A stretch of DNA of 64,000 nt from Marinobacter sp. BW6 (GCF_008107725.1 NZ_VIRN01000068.1:186001-250000), one strand, 5' to 3'. Counted from the stretch's first letter, positions 24,768-33,621 are shown. The notes: generated by a model not told the origin, from the letters alone. Program-made: numbers and translations.

Positions 24768-25637
24768 TCAATCATGCTTAGCCCCTTTTCGACGCAGCTT
24801 TTTGTCTTCATCGGGTACCTGCGAGAGGTCCTGATCAAACACCAGGCGGTGTTGGCCGCTCAGGCAGGTGAATTTCTTGCCTCGCATCCGTCCGATCAGT
24901 GTTAACCCGACTTGCCGGGCAATGTCGACGCCCCAGGCGGTAAAGCCGGAGCGGCTGATGAGTGTGGGAATGCCCATGAGCGATGTCTTGATCACCATTT
25001 CCGAGGTGAGTCGCCCCGTGGTGTACAGCACTTTATCGGCTGCAGAAATGTTGTTCAGGTGCATCCAGCCGGCAATCTTGTCGACCGCATTGTGACGCCC
25101 GACATCCTCCATGTAGGCCAGGATCTTCCGGCCCTGGCACAGTGCGGTGCCGTGGATGGCGCCGGTCTCCATGTACAGACTGGGTGTGTGGTTGATCTGG
25201 TACGAAAGGTCGTAAAAGGTGCTGGTGTGTACCGGCGTGTCTGGCAGAGTCAGCCCGTCCAGACCGGCCATCATGTCGCCGAAGACGGTGCCCACGGCAC
25301 ATCCGGACGTGCGGGTTTTCTTTTCCAGCTTGTCCTCGACATCGGTTACGCCCGCCGTACGCACGACAGCGACTTCCAGCTCTTCGTCAAAGTCGATCCC
25401 GGTGACCTGATCGTTCTCTTTAAGCATGCCCTGGTTCAGCAAAAAACCGAGTGCCAGATACTCTGGGTGATCGCCTATGGTCATGGCCGTGACGATTTCC
25501 TGGCTGTTCAGATAAATGGTCAGGGGGCGTTCCTCGATCACGCTGATCGATTTGGCCTCGCCATTTTCGTCAACACCCTCCACTGGCCGGGACAGTCGGG
25601 GATCTTTGGGATCGGGAAGTATGGGATCAATCGTCAT
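24768..25637 (-). CDS. fdhD: Formate dehydrogenase accessory sulfurtransferase FdhD
   Basis: A 289-residue FdhD that passes sulfur to the Mo/W cofactor before insertion into formate dehydrogenase. Family landmarks: NSQEIVTAMTIGDHPEYLALG near residue 44 (split here as a visible run of the E-x-x-x-x-M-x-x-P-x-x-x-x-x-L-G-F pattern), DVGRHNAVDKIAGW near 185 and RLTSEMVIK near 213. The active-site loop reads RTSGCAVG with a single Cys113, whereas E. coli FdhD has a C-x-x-C pair, so the second cysteine is absent. First gene of the fdhD-mobA-mobB-moeA operon; no Shine-Dalgarno precedes the ATG. Confidence 0.93.
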   Translation of the reverse strand: MTIDPILPDPKDPRLSRPVEGVDENGEAKSISVIEERPLTIYLNSQEIVTAMTIGDHPEYLALGFLLNQGMLKENDQVTGIDFDEELEVAVVRTAGVTDVEDKLEKKTRTSGCAVGTVFGDMMAGLDGLTLPDTPVHTSTFYDLSYQINHTPSLYMETGAIHGTALCQGRKILAYMEDVGRHNAVDKIAGWMHLNNISAADKVLYTTGRLTSEMVIKTSLMGIPTLISRSGFTAWGVDIARQVGLTLIGRMRGKKFTCLSGQHRLVFDQDLSQVPDEDKKLRRKGAKHD

Positions 25638-25649
25638 TTTTGTTATAGC
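25635..25649 (-). promoter_or_regulatory. Putative short-leader start region of fdhD
   Basis: The reverse strand reads GCTATAAC-AAAA-ATG with TATAAC 4 nt from the fdhD start codon and no Shine-Dalgarno. The near-identical arrangement before the formate dehydrogenase operon (18252-18267) suggests that both are co-expressed and start translation with little or no leader. Confidence 0.5.
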
Positions 25650-25740
25650 CGTTTCAAGGACGCCGAAGAATGGAAGTTGTACGGAGATTGCCAGAGATTA
25701 GCCTATTTGGCATTCGGGAAAAACCGCTGTTTTCCGCCCA

Positions 25741-25766
25741 TAAAAAACCCCGGCATGCCGGGGTTT
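25741..25766 (-). terminator. Rho-independent terminator downstream of tupA
   Basis: AAACCCCGGCATGCCGGGGTTT is a perfect inverted repeat at 25745-25766. On the reverse strand the hairpin is followed by a run of T (the A-run at 25742-25747). It lies 51 bp beyond the tupA stop and ends the leftward tup operon before the fdhD promoter. Confidence 0.85.
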
Positions 25767-25817
25767 CATCTCATCGGGGTAAAACAGGGCCGGGTCAGTA
25801 ACCCTCAGCCTGTTCGC

Positions 25818-26624
25818 CTACTGTGCGTTGGGGAAGAACAGTTGTTGTCCATCCACCTTGAAGTCGGCAATCGCCTGCTGGCCATCTTCGGAGAGTAGCC
25901 AGCTGTGCCATTTAGCCGCCATCTCGTGCTTCAGGTGTGGGTGCTTCGCTTCGGACAGCCGCAGGCTGCCGTACTGGTTGAACAGCACTTTGTCGCCTTC
26001 GAACAGCAGTTCCAGATTCTGGCGGTTGCCAAAGGCCACCCAAGTGGCGCGATCAGACATCACATAGGCATCCATGGCGGCAGCGGTGTTGAGCGTTGGT
26101 CCCATGCCGCTACCGAGTTCACGGTACCAATCGCCATCGGGGTCAACGCCCGCGTTTTTCCAGAGCCGAAGTTCGGCGCGATTGGTGCCGCTGTCATCGC
26201 CCCGTGAGGCGAATGTCGCCTCAGCATTGGCAATCGCTGCGAAGGCTTCAGCGGCAGTCTGCGCTTCACTGATATTGGCTGGATCGCTGGCAGGGCCAAT
26301 GACCACAAAGTCGTTGTACATAACATCGGCTCGCTCACTGGCGAAGCCGTTTTCAACAAACCGTTTTTCGCCGGTAGTATCGTGCACCAGCAGGCTGTCG
26401 GCGTCTCCGCGGCGGGCAATCTCAAACGCCTGGCCAGTACCCACGGCCACCACTCGAACTTCGATGCCGGTGGCGTCTTCGAATTTAGGTAGAATTGAGG
26501 CGAATAAGCCTGAATTCTCGGTCGATGTGGTTGAGGCCAGGGTGATGTAGTCCTCGGCATAGGCGCCGAACGAGAGGCCCATGCTGGTTACACTCGCGAG
26601 TAACAAATTTAGCGTCTTCTTCAT
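25818..26624 (-). CDS. tupA: Tungstate ABC transporter substrate-binding protein TupA
   Basis: A 268-residue periplasmic oxyanion-binding protein. The start at 26624 (AAGGAAG upstream) gives a signal peptide (MKKTLNLLLASVTSMGLSF, ending GAYA). The mature protein begins EDYITLASTTSTENSGL, carrying the T-T-S-T-x-x-S-G-L motif of TupA proteins, and VLNQYG-like VLFNQYGSLRL plus KHPHLKHEMAAKWH near the end are also typical. TupA binds tungstate far more tightly than molybdate in characterised members; selectivity here is by family only. It is the last gene of the tupB-tupC-tupA operon, 32 bp after tupC. Confidence 0.87.
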   Translation of the reverse strand: MKKTLNLLLASVTSMGLSFGAYAEDYITLASTTSTENSGLFASILPKFEDATGIEVRVVAVGTGQAFEIARRGDADSLLVHDTTGEKRFVENGFASERADVMYNDFVVIGPASDPANISEAQTAAEAFAAIANAEATFASRGDDSGTNRAELRLWKNAGVDPDGDWYRELGSGMGPTLNTAAAMDAYVMSDRATWVAFGNRQNLELLFEGDKVLFNQYGSLRLSEAKHPHLKHEMAAKWHSWLLSEDGQQAIADFKVDGQQLFFPNAQ

Positions 26625-26656
26625 CTTGTTTTCTTCCTTATTAGTCAACAGCCGAA

Positions 26657-27400
26657 CTACTCGACCAGTTCTCCTGCGATAAACGCCTGCGCCTCTCGCG
26701 AGACGGGCTTGTCAAAAAAGACGTCAGCGGGCGTGTGTTCACGCACTTTCCCTCCCGACAGGAAAAGCACATCCCCGGCGAGTCGCCTTGCCTGGTGCAG
26801 ATCGTGGGTGGTCATCACGATACGGGTGCCTCGCTGATGAAACTCGCGCACTGCGGCCTCCACGGCTTTAATCGCCGCCGGGTCGAGCGCGGAGGTGGGT
26901 TCATCCAGAAAGAGTACCTGGGGCGAAAGTACCCAGGCCCGGGCCAGTGCAAGGCGCTGCTGTTCGCCGCCGGAAAGTACCCGGGCCGGCGTATTACTGC
27001 AGGCGTTGAGTCCGAAACGCTCAAGGGCATCGTGAGCCAGCTTCGTGCGTGCTCTGCGCGGCACATTATTCACCGCCAGGGCGTGAATGAGGTTGGCGAC
27101 GGCCGAGCGTCGCAAAAGCACCGGTTGCTGGAATACCATCGCCTGGCGGGGGCAAAGTTCACCCGACCATGTAACCTGCCCCTGTGTGGGAGGAAGCAGG
27201 CCGTGAGCCAGTCGCAGCAGAAGACTCTTGCCGGCTCCATTAGGGCCCATCACCAGAGTGGGGCCGATGCCCTCAAGGGTGAACGTGCAAGGCCCCAGCA
27301 GTACCTTGTCTTCATGATTGAAGGTGACACCATCGAAGCAAAGCGCCGGTGGCGGCGACAGGATGGAGGAGGTGAGGTGCGGAACGTGGAACGACGTCAT
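26657..27400 (-). CDS. tupC: Tungstate ABC transporter ATP-binding protein TupC
   Basis: A 247-residue ABC ATPase. Walker A is GPNGAGKSLLLRLAHGLL near residue 53, the signature VLSGGEQQRLALARAW near 142 and Walker B LFLDEPTSALDP near 165. It overlaps tupB by 4 bp. The N-terminal 15 residues are variable and the true start may be slightly internal. Assignment as tungstate-specific rests on the linked TupA. Confidence 0.88.
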   Translation of the reverse strand: MTSFHVPHLTSSILSPPPALCFDGVTFNHEDKVLLGPCTFTLEGIGPTLVMGPNGAGKSLLLRLAHGLLPPTQGQVTWSGELCPRQAMVFQQPVLLRRSAVANLIHALAVNNVPRRARTKLAHDALERFGLNACSNTPARVLSGGEQQRLALARAWVLSPQVLFLDEPTSALDPAAIKAVEAAVREFHQRGTRIVMTTHDLHQARRLAGDVLFLSGGKVREHTPADVFFDKPVSREAQAFIAGELVE

Positions 27401-28095
27401 CCTACCCGCCTCCTGGTCAGCTCACCCACCAGATACACGCCGGCGTTAATCAGCATCACGAGCGTGAGCAGTACAATCCCCAGACCCAGTGCCAGGGGCA
27501 GGTTGCCCTTGCCGGTTTCCAGCACGATGGATGTGGTCATTACCCGTGTTACACCCTCGATGTTGCCGCCCACCATCATCACTGCACCCACCTCGGCACT
27601 GGCGCGGCCAAAGCCGGCAAGCAGAATCGTTAACAAGGCGAAGCGGGCATCCCACAACAGGGTGGGCATCATGCGAGAACGAGACATGCCGAGCGAAACA
27701 AACTGCTCCCGGTATTCCCCCAGAAGCTCCTCCACTTTCTGGCGCGAGAGCGCGGCCAGAATCGGCAAAACCAGCACCACCTGGGCAAGTACCATGGCGC
27801 CCGGCGTAAACAGCAGCCCCCAATCTCCGAGCGGACCTGCCCGCGAGAGCAGTAAATACACCATCAGCCCGGCCACCACGGGAGGCAGCCCCATCAGGGC
27901 GTTGAGCACTACAATCATTCCGCCGCGCCCGGGGAAGCGCCAGAGTGCCACCGCAGCACCGAGGGGAAACCCCAGCACCGCTGCAATCAGTACCGCGAGA
28001 AGCGAAACCTGCAGTGAGAGCGCCACGATCTGAAAAAGCGCGGTATCGAAATTTAACAGTAGCGAGAGCGCCACATAAAACGCATTATTTTCCAC
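27397..28095 (-). CDS. tupB: Tungstate ABC transporter permease TupB
   Basis: A 232-residue inner-membrane permease with about six hydrophobic helices. The EAA-type cytoplasmic loop reads ESGLF-like GFGRASAEVGAVMMVGGNIEG, which is the characteristic TupB/CysU/ModB coupling region. The GTG start at 28095 is supported by AAGGAG 8 nt upstream. It is the first gene of the leftward tup operon and is divergent from the regulator at 28213, with 117 bp between. Confidence 0.9.
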   Translation of the reverse strand: MENNAFYVALSLLLNFDTALFQIVALSLQVSLLAVLIAAVLGFPLGAAVALWRFPGRGGMIVVLNALMGLPPVVAGLMVYLLLSRAGPLGDWGLLFTPGAMVLAQVVLVLPILAALSRQKVEELLGEYREQFVSLGMSRSRMMPTLLWDARFALLTILLAGFGRASAEVGAVMMVGGNIEGVTRVMTTSIVLETGKGNLPLALGLGIVLLTLVMLINAGVYLVGELTRRRVG

Positions 28096-28212
28096 AGCTG
28101 CGTCTCCTTGATATTGAGCATCGTGGCGTTTATGGCTACGCTTTGCACAGCCTTCTGAAAAATATGCAACTAAAAACAGTCATACGCTTTCCCCGCTTTG
28201 CAGGAGAGATTG

Positions 28213-29097
28213 ATGCCCCTTCCCGCCTACCTCACCACGGCTGAAGCTGCCGAGTATCTGCGCCTGAAAGAGCGCAAAGTCTACGATCTGGTCAGCCAGG
28301 GCGTTATTCCCTGCGTGCGGGTAACGGGAAAACTGTTGTTCCCACGCCAACGTATAGATCTTTGGCTGATGAACCATCTGGAGGGTGACGATGCCGTCAG
28401 CTCCCCGATTCCACAGATTCTGGCGGGCAGTCAGGATCCGTTGTTGGAGTGGGCGGTGAAGGAGAGCGGGGCCGAATTGGCTCTGCTGTGTCAGGGCAGC
28501 GGTGATGGCGTACAAAGACTGGTTGACGGGCGCGCGATGCTCGCCGGCATGCATATCTGGCATGCCGCGAATCAGTGCTATAACGACCCGGCAACGTTGG
28601 GGTTGAGCGGTATGCGCGACCTGGTGCTGATTCGGTGGGCAAAGCGCCAGCAGGGGCTGCTTCTGGCCGCAGATAATCCTCATAACCTTTTGCGGCTTGA
28701 GGATGTCGCGCGCCCTGGCATACGTGTCGCGCACCGCCAGCCGGATGCTGGCGTCAGCCATTTGCTGCAGAGTCTGCTGGAAAGCCACCGTATTGATAGC
28801 AAGCAGCTGGCTTGGGCTGCTCACCCGTCACTCAGTGAGGACGATCTGGCTTTGGCTATTCGCCAGGGCGAGGCTGATGTCGGTGTGGGTATCGAGGCTG
28901 CGGCGCGGCGACAGGGATTGGCATTTATCCCTTTGCAGCTAGAGCACTTTGACCTGGCCATGCGCAGGCGCCATTACTTTGAGCCGGCCATCCAGCGTCT
29001 GCTGGCATTTGCCGACAGCGAGCGCTTTGTCCAGCGCGCGGAGGCGCTCGGCGGTTACGATATCAGTGATCTGGGCAAAGTCATCTACAATGCTTGA
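28213..29097 (+). CDS. HTH transcriptional regulator with oxyanion-binding-protein-like domain
   Basis: A 294-residue regulator. ATG 28213 follows CAGGAGAG. Residues 6-55 form an excisionase/MerR-type helix-turn-helix (LTTAEAAEYLRLKERKVYDL). The rest resembles a type II periplasmic binding protein fold without a signal peptide, with segments such as ALLCQGSGDGVQRLVDG, PGIRVAHRQPDAGVSHLLQS and RQGEADVGVGIEAAARRQGL that correspond to the molybdate/tungstate-binding lobe in similar fusions. It is divergent from tupBCA, so it probably senses cytoplasmic tungstate or molybdate and controls the importer, doing the job ModE does elsewhere. Ligand and effect are inferred. Confidence 0.82.
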   Translation: MPLPAYLTTAEAAEYLRLKERKVYDLVSQGVIPCVRVTGKLLFPRQRIDLWLMNHLEGDDAVSSPIPQILAGSQDPLLEWAVKESGAELALLCQGSGDGVQRLVDGRAMLAGMHIWHAANQCYNDPATLGLSGMRDLVLIRWAKRQQGLLLAADNPHNLLRLEDVARPGIRVAHRQPDAGVSHLLQSLLESHRIDSKQLAWAAHPSLSEDDLALAIRQGEADVGVGIEAAARRQGLAFIPLQLEHFDLAMRRRHYFEPAIQRLLAFADSERFVQRAEALGGYDISDLGKVIYNA

Positions 29098-29131
29098 ACA
29101 GCGCCAATAAAAACAAACAGGCGAATGAATC

Positions 29132-30265
29132 ATGCCTTCGGCACAAAAACATCTGGTTGGGGACGCCGGTGGAGCGTTAGGTGACCTTGGCACCCTGATT
29201 CCCCTGGGGCTGGGGGCCGTCGGACTGGCGGGCCTGGCGCCGATACCGGTTCTGCTGGGCTTCGCCGTGTTCTACATTGCAACGGGGCTGTATTACCGTC
29301 TGCCGGTCCCGGTCCAGCCCATGAAAGCGGTTGCTGCCTTATTGCTGACGACTCAGGTGACTTCCCAGAGCCTGGTCGCCAGTGGCGTGCTGATCGGGGC
29401 GATCCTGTTGTTACTGGGCCTTACCGGGTGGATTAGCCACGCTGCTCGCCTGATACCTCGTTCAGTATTAAGCGGCCTTCAGTTGGGGTTGGGGTTGATG
29501 CTGGCCCACATGAGCCTCGGTTTGATAGCCACGTCCTTGCCCCTGGGCCTGGTTACTCTGGCGATACTGGGCATCACCCTGAAGCTGTTGCCGAAGTGGC
29601 CCGCGGCGCTGTTCGGGCTTGCTGGTGCTGTTGCAGTTGGTAAATTGCTTGGGGCTCCGGGGCTCATGCTTCCCCTGGCCGATTCAGTTGTCTTGTCATT
29701 CCCGGAGTTTCCGGGCATCGATGATTGGCAGCAAGCAGTGTCCACACTAGTGTTACCCCAGCTTGCCCTTACGTTAACCAACGCCATCGTTCTGACGGCA
29801 CTGGTGGTTGGAGATTACTTCGGCGAGCAATCGCATCGTGTCACGCCTGCCCGGTTGTCGGTGTCCACGGGTCTGGCCAATCTTTTTCTCGTCCCCCTCG
29901 GCGCTTTGCCCATGTGTCACGGGGCGGGTGGTGTCGCCGCCCACCACCGCTTCGGTGCCCGGACGGGGATGGCACCTGTTCTGCTAGGAACAGGCTTGCT
30001 CCTGGTCGCTTTCGTTCCCGGCGGCCTTTCAATCATTGCGGCCATTCCGATGGCCGGTCTGGGGGGGCTGCTGTTTGTGGCGGCTGCCGAGCTTGCCTTG
30101 TCCAGGCGCCTTTGGACAGCCAAGCCATCCTGCTGGCCTGTGATCGCGATAACCGCTCTGGTGACCGTGTGGGTCGACCCGTTTTTCGGGCTGCTGGCCG
30201 GGGTGGCTTCAGAGACTTTTCGGTCTGCCTGGGTGCGTGGCCAGGAATTGCCTAGAGAGAACTGA
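29132..30265 (+). CDS. MOT1-like putative molybdate (sulfate-permease-related) transporter
   Basis: A 377-residue membrane protein with about ten hydrophobic helices. The signature GDAGGALGDLGTLIPLGLG at the N-terminus and RLPVPVQPMKAVAA near residue 63 are the two conserved motifs of the MOT1 molybdate transporters, a small branch related to SulP. A further conserved segment is LPMCHGAGGVAAHHRFGART near residue 255. It starts 34 bp after the regulator gene, apparently in the same transcript. It would provide a second, ATP-independent route for molybdate. Its end overlaps the convergent oxidase gene by 14 bp. Confidence 0.87.
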   Translation: MPSAQKHLVGDAGGALGDLGTLIPLGLGAVGLAGLAPIPVLLGFAVFYIATGLYYRLPVPVQPMKAVAALLLTTQVTSQSLVASGVLIGAILLLLGLTGWISHAARLIPRSVLSGLQLGLGLMLAHMSLGLIATSLPLGLVTLAILGITLKLLPKWPAALFGLAGAVAVGKLLGAPGLMLPLADSVVLSFPEFPGIDDWQQAVSTLVLPQLALTLTNAIVLTALVVGDYFGEQSHRVTPARLSVSTGLANLFLVPLGALPMCHGAGGVAAHHRFGARTGMAPVLLGTGLLLVAFVPGGLSIIAAIPMAGLGGLLFVAAAELALSRRLWTAKPSCWPVIAITALVTVWVDPFFGLLAGVASETFRSAWVRGQELPREN

Positions 30266-31934
30266 CACCCGTAATGCCAATGTCCTTATCTTTCGGGTCA
30301 ATGAGAACCCCCGGATTGAGAATACCGTTGGGATCCAGAAATTGTTTGCCCGCAGCCAAAGTCTGGCGAAACAGCGGAGATGTCTGCTGTTCATAGCCAA
30401 AACGATGATCCCGACCAACCGCATGGTGGTGCGTAACGGTAGCACCCTGCTCAGCCAGCACTTCCATCGAGATGCGCTTGAGCTGTTTCCACTTTTCCAG
30501 GGCTTTGCCGAGATCGCCGGTAGTGTCGCCCACGCAGTAAAACGTGAAATAGGGCGCTGGCCCGTCCGGGTAAACGTGAGTAAAGCGGCAGGAAAATGAA
30601 AACGGTCGTTGCGTGATCTCCCGAAGCGCGGTCTCCATGGTTGATTTCACCGCCTTGTAGAGGCTCGGGAACTTGTCCCAGGTGATCGCGGTTTCGAAGG
30701 TGTCGGCAATCATGCCCATGGCGGTTAGTCGATTGCGCCAGTAAGGCATGCGGATGAAGGCATTTCTCCAGGATTCGGCTTCGCTGGACCCTTTTTCTGA
30801 ATGATCCGAGTTATAGGTAATGCCATCTTTTTGCAGAACACCGCCATGTTCTTCGGCAATGGCGACGGCCCGCTCGATTTTATGGTCTTGCGGGTGATCT
30901 GCGGATTCGAAACCAAGAACCAGAATGGCGCAGGGCTTGTCAGCGATCCTGTTGATCACAACTTCGGCTTCATCCAGCAGACGGCAATTCGACGGGAATA
31001 AACCCGATTGCGCAATCTGTCTGACGGCATCGACCCCCTTCATAAAGCGATCAAAACAGACCGACGCAGTGGCCCGCCACTTGGGTCGATGCTGTAACCG
31101 CATGGTGGCTTCGGTAATGATCCCCAGAGTGCCCTCTGAGCCACAGATCATGCGGTCTGCCGATGGACCCGCGCCTGATCCGGGTAACGCGCGGGTCTCG
31201 ATGATGCCTTTTGGCGTGACCAGCCTGGTTGCTTCCACCATGTCTTCGATGTGCGTGTACACGGTCGCAAAATGGCCGCCAGCGCGGGTTGCCAGCATGC
31301 CGCCGAGGCTGACGAATGGAAAGCTCTGCGGGTAATGGCGCAGCGTTAAACCATGTTGCTTCAGTTGCCGCTCGAGATCCGGGCCTTTAATACCTGCCTG
31401 GATCCGCGCGCGGCGACTGACAGGATCAATCTCCAGAATCTGGTTCAGGTTCTCCGTATCGACACTGATCGTCGCCTGGTAGGTGTCGCCAACATCGGGC
31501 TCTACGCCGCCACAGACGCTGGTGCCGCCACCAAAGGGGATGAGTGCAATGTTGTTTTCGGCCGCATAGCTGAACAGTTGCTGGATGTCGTCTTCGGTTT
31601 TGGGAAAGGCAACGGCGTCGGGCGGATTATGCACTTGCCGCATCAGCATCCGGGCCATATCGGCGTAGGACTTTCCGTAGCTGTGTACCAGACGGTCGTA
31701 GGGCGTCGTGGAAATAATGTCTGACAGGTGCTCGGGAATCGATGGTAATCGGGATGCGGGAAGCTCGAAGTCTTCAACCGCTGGTGGCTCAATCTCCACC
31801 AGACCTTCCGGTACAAACATTTTTGTGACCGTTTCGATCATGGCATGTTCGTCCGGGTGCAGATTCTCGTCTGCATAGCCCCAGCCCCAGAATCGCAAGG
31901 GTTTACGGAGTGACTTGGTGCCGGATTCAGACAT
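30252..31934 (-). CDS. FAD-linked oxidase (AGPS / D-lactate dehydrogenase-like family)
   Basis: A 560-residue flavoprotein with a vanillyl-alcohol-oxidase-type FAD domain. FGGGTSVCGGVEPDVG near residue 135 and FVSLGGMLATRAGGH near 205 are FAD-binding segments; the C-terminal GATVTHHHAVGRDHRFGY holds the His residues found in alkyldihydroxyacetonephosphate synthase. The start at 31934 has GGAG 6 nt upstream. It resembles bacterial AGPS-like proteins rather than GlcD, but the substrate, probably a 2-hydroxy acid or an acyl-DHAP-like compound, cannot be decided. It converges on the MOT1-like gene with a 14-bp overlap of coding ends. Confidence 0.8.
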   Translation of the reverse strand: MSESGTKSLRKPLRFWGWGYADENLHPDEHAMIETVTKMFVPEGLVEIEPPAVEDFELPASRLPSIPEHLSDIISTTPYDRLVHSYGKSYADMARMLMRQVHNPPDAVAFPKTEDDIQQLFSYAAENNIALIPFGGGTSVCGGVEPDVGDTYQATISVDTENLNQILEIDPVSRRARIQAGIKGPDLERQLKQHGLTLRHYPQSFPFVSLGGMLATRAGGHFATVYTHIEDMVEATRLVTPKGIIETRALPGSGAGPSADRMICGSEGTLGIITEATMRLQHRPKWRATASVCFDRFMKGVDAVRQIAQSGLFPSNCRLLDEAEVVINRIADKPCAILVLGFESADHPQDHKIERAVAIAEEHGGVLQKDGITYNSDHSEKGSSEAESWRNAFIRMPYWRNRLTAMGMIADTFETAITWDKFPSLYKAVKSTMETALREITQRPFSFSCRFTHVYPDGPAPYFTFYCVGDTTGDLGKALEKWKQLKRISMEVLAEQGATVTHHHAVGRDHRFGYEQQTSPLFRQTLAAGKQFLDPNGILNPGVLIDPKDKDIGITGVSSL

Positions 31935-32085
31935 CTGGTTCTCCATCAGTGAAGGGACTGCCCCGTTACTCTGAACACTTCATCCTTTGAAATGATATCC
32001 TCGTACACCACTATCAGGCACGCAAATAAATCCTGAATGCCGCTATCCTTCAGGCCACCTTTAATGAGGAGTTCGAGCCTTACCC

Positions 32086-32478
32086 ATGAAAGTTATTATT
32101 CGTTATTTTTTCCGCACCCTGCGTCTGGTACTGACGCCCTTTATGCTACTCAGCGAAAAGCTCAGCACGCCAGAAAGCGTGAACCGAAGCGCTGAAGAGC
32201 AGGCCCGTGTCGATGAGGCCAGCAAGGATCTCGCCCTTTACCAGTTCAAGGCTTGCCCGTTCTGTATCAAGGTAAGAAAGGAAATTGCCAGGCTGGGTCT
32301 CAACATCGAAACCCGCGACGCCCAGCATGACCCGGAGCATTGTGCGGCGTTGGAAGCCGGTGGTGGTCGTGTCAAAGTGCCCTGCCTGAAGATTCGGCAT
32401 GAGGATGGCAGTGAACGTTGGTTGTACGAGTCTGGTGAGATCAAGGCATGGTTGCAGGAGCGGTTTGAGCCGGCCTGA
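32086..32478 (+). CDS. Glutaredoxin-like protein with hydrophobic N-terminal segment
   Basis: A 130-residue protein. Residues 1-25 (IIRYFFRTLRLVLTPFMLLS) are amphipathic to hydrophobic and may anchor it to the membrane. From residue 50 it has the thioredoxin fold: LYQFKACPFCIKVRKEIARL with Cys57 and Cys60 as the active-site pair, then VKVPCLKI with the cis-Pro, and a closing YESGEIKAWLQ typical of GST-N/glutaredoxin domains. It is a single-gene unit divergent from the FAD oxidase gene. It likely reduces disulfides or glutathionylated proteins at the membrane. Confidence 0.85.
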   Translation: MKVIIRYFFRTLRLVLTPFMLLSEKLSTPESVNRSAEEQARVDEASKDLALYQFKACPFCIKVRKEIARLGLNIETRDAQHDPEHCAALEAGGGRVKVPCLKIRHEDGSERWLYESGEIKAWLQERFEPA

Positions 32479-32580
32479 TTGCCGTTGTTGATCTCTTGGT
32501 TGATGGGCAAGTGCATCGGGTCTTGCTCTCCTGGCTGGCGGCATCTGATTGCTAGCGTCAACCATTGCTATGTCTATGGT

Positions 32581-33477
32581 TTATTTCAGATTTGCGAATT
32601 CCAGAATCAGGGAGCGGAATTTACCTGCCGCCGGTGATAGCGGTCTCCCAGAGCGCTGCATCACACCGTAACGTGTCCGCAAAGCTTCAATGCCTTTGAC
32701 AGGAATGGTCGTCACCTGCCCAATGGCTAGCAAGCCGGCCACTATAGGTCTGGGCGCAATACTGATGGCCTTGCTGCCAGTAACAATGGCCGCGAGCATG
32801 GCAATATTGTCGCACTCGATTCTCCGTTTCAGCCCGCCTTGTTGCGCGCTCATGGCCTGGATATTCCGCTCCATATCTTCAGGAACACGGGTCATGGCCA
32901 GGGGATAATCGAGCAAATCTCCCCAAACTACCCCCTTTTCCTGGGCCAACGGGTGATCATGACGACAAAACACAACAACCTCGGGCTGCGGCAAATGGGT
33001 AATGTCCAGATCCGGATCGCCAGACAACTCGCCGGTATCGGCCACAAAAAGCTCTATCTCATGATCCAGCAGCGCAAGGCGTAAGTCCTGCCAGTTATCT
33101 GTTCGTATGTTGAGGCGGATTCCCGGGTATTGATCCACAAACCGGGCACAGACCTTGTCCATCAGGGCCAGCGCCGGGTAGGGGCCAGTTCCGATATTCA
33201 ATTCGCCTGTCTCAAGCTCGTCGATGGCCTCGACTTCCTGCCTTAAAGACTCTGCCGCGGCCAGAAGGCCCCGGACATGAGGCAGAGCGGCCCGCCCATG
33301 CGCGGTTAAAACCACCCCGAAGCGCCCCCGATCGAACAGTCTTGCCCCCAGTTGGCGCTCCAGTTCCTGGATGCTACGACTTAACGCCGGTTGAGACAGG
33401 TGCACGACCTCAGAGGCGCGAGCAAAACTGCCGCACTCAACCAACGCCATGAAGTGCCGGATGTGTCGTGTGTCCAT
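32581..33477 (-). CDS. LysR-family transcriptional regulator, divergent from the alkyl sulfatase
   Basis: A 298-residue LysR regulator. The start at 33477 (MDTRHIRHFMALVECGSFAR) gives the standard winged-helix opening, with LSQPALSRSIQELERQLGARLFDR as the recognition segment (read in parts); upstream in-frame codons have no better ribosome-binding site. The effector domain is complete. It lies divergent from the alkyl sulfatase gene with a 144-bp gap, the same arrangement as sdsB1/sdsA1 in Pseudomonas aeruginosa, so it probably activates the sulfatase in response to alkyl sulfates. That effector is inferred. Confidence 0.85.
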   Translation of the reverse strand: MDTRHIRHFMALVECGSFARASEVVHLSQPALSRSIQELERQLGARLFDRGRFGVVLTAHGRAALPHVRGLLAAAESLRQEVEAIDELETGELNIGTGPYPALALMDKVCARFVDQYPGIRLNIRTDNWQDLRLALLDHEIELFVADTGELSGDPDLDITHLPQPEVVVFCRHDHPLAQEKGVVWGDLLDYPLAMTRVPEDMERNIQAMSAQQGGLKRRIECDNIAMLAAIVTGSKAISIAPRPIVAGLLAIGQVTTIPVKGIEALRTRYGVMQRSGRPLSPAAGKFRSLILEFANLK

Positions 33478-33621
33478 GGCACTATATCTATGCGTTTTGC
33501 GCATGCTAAGTCAAGAAACATTGCATTGGATGAACGGAACACCTCGCTTCAAACTGCAGTTACGTGGCGCACGATTCAAAACCAACAAAACCCAGGTGCC
33601 GCCAAAAAGAGGAGATTCCGC

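Noticed and set aside
26735..28033. Forward open frame of 432 codons across tupC and tupB
   Set aside because: It crosses two genes with clear ABC motifs on the other strand, has no ribosome-binding site and ends in low-complexity Ser/Pro/Thr sequence.
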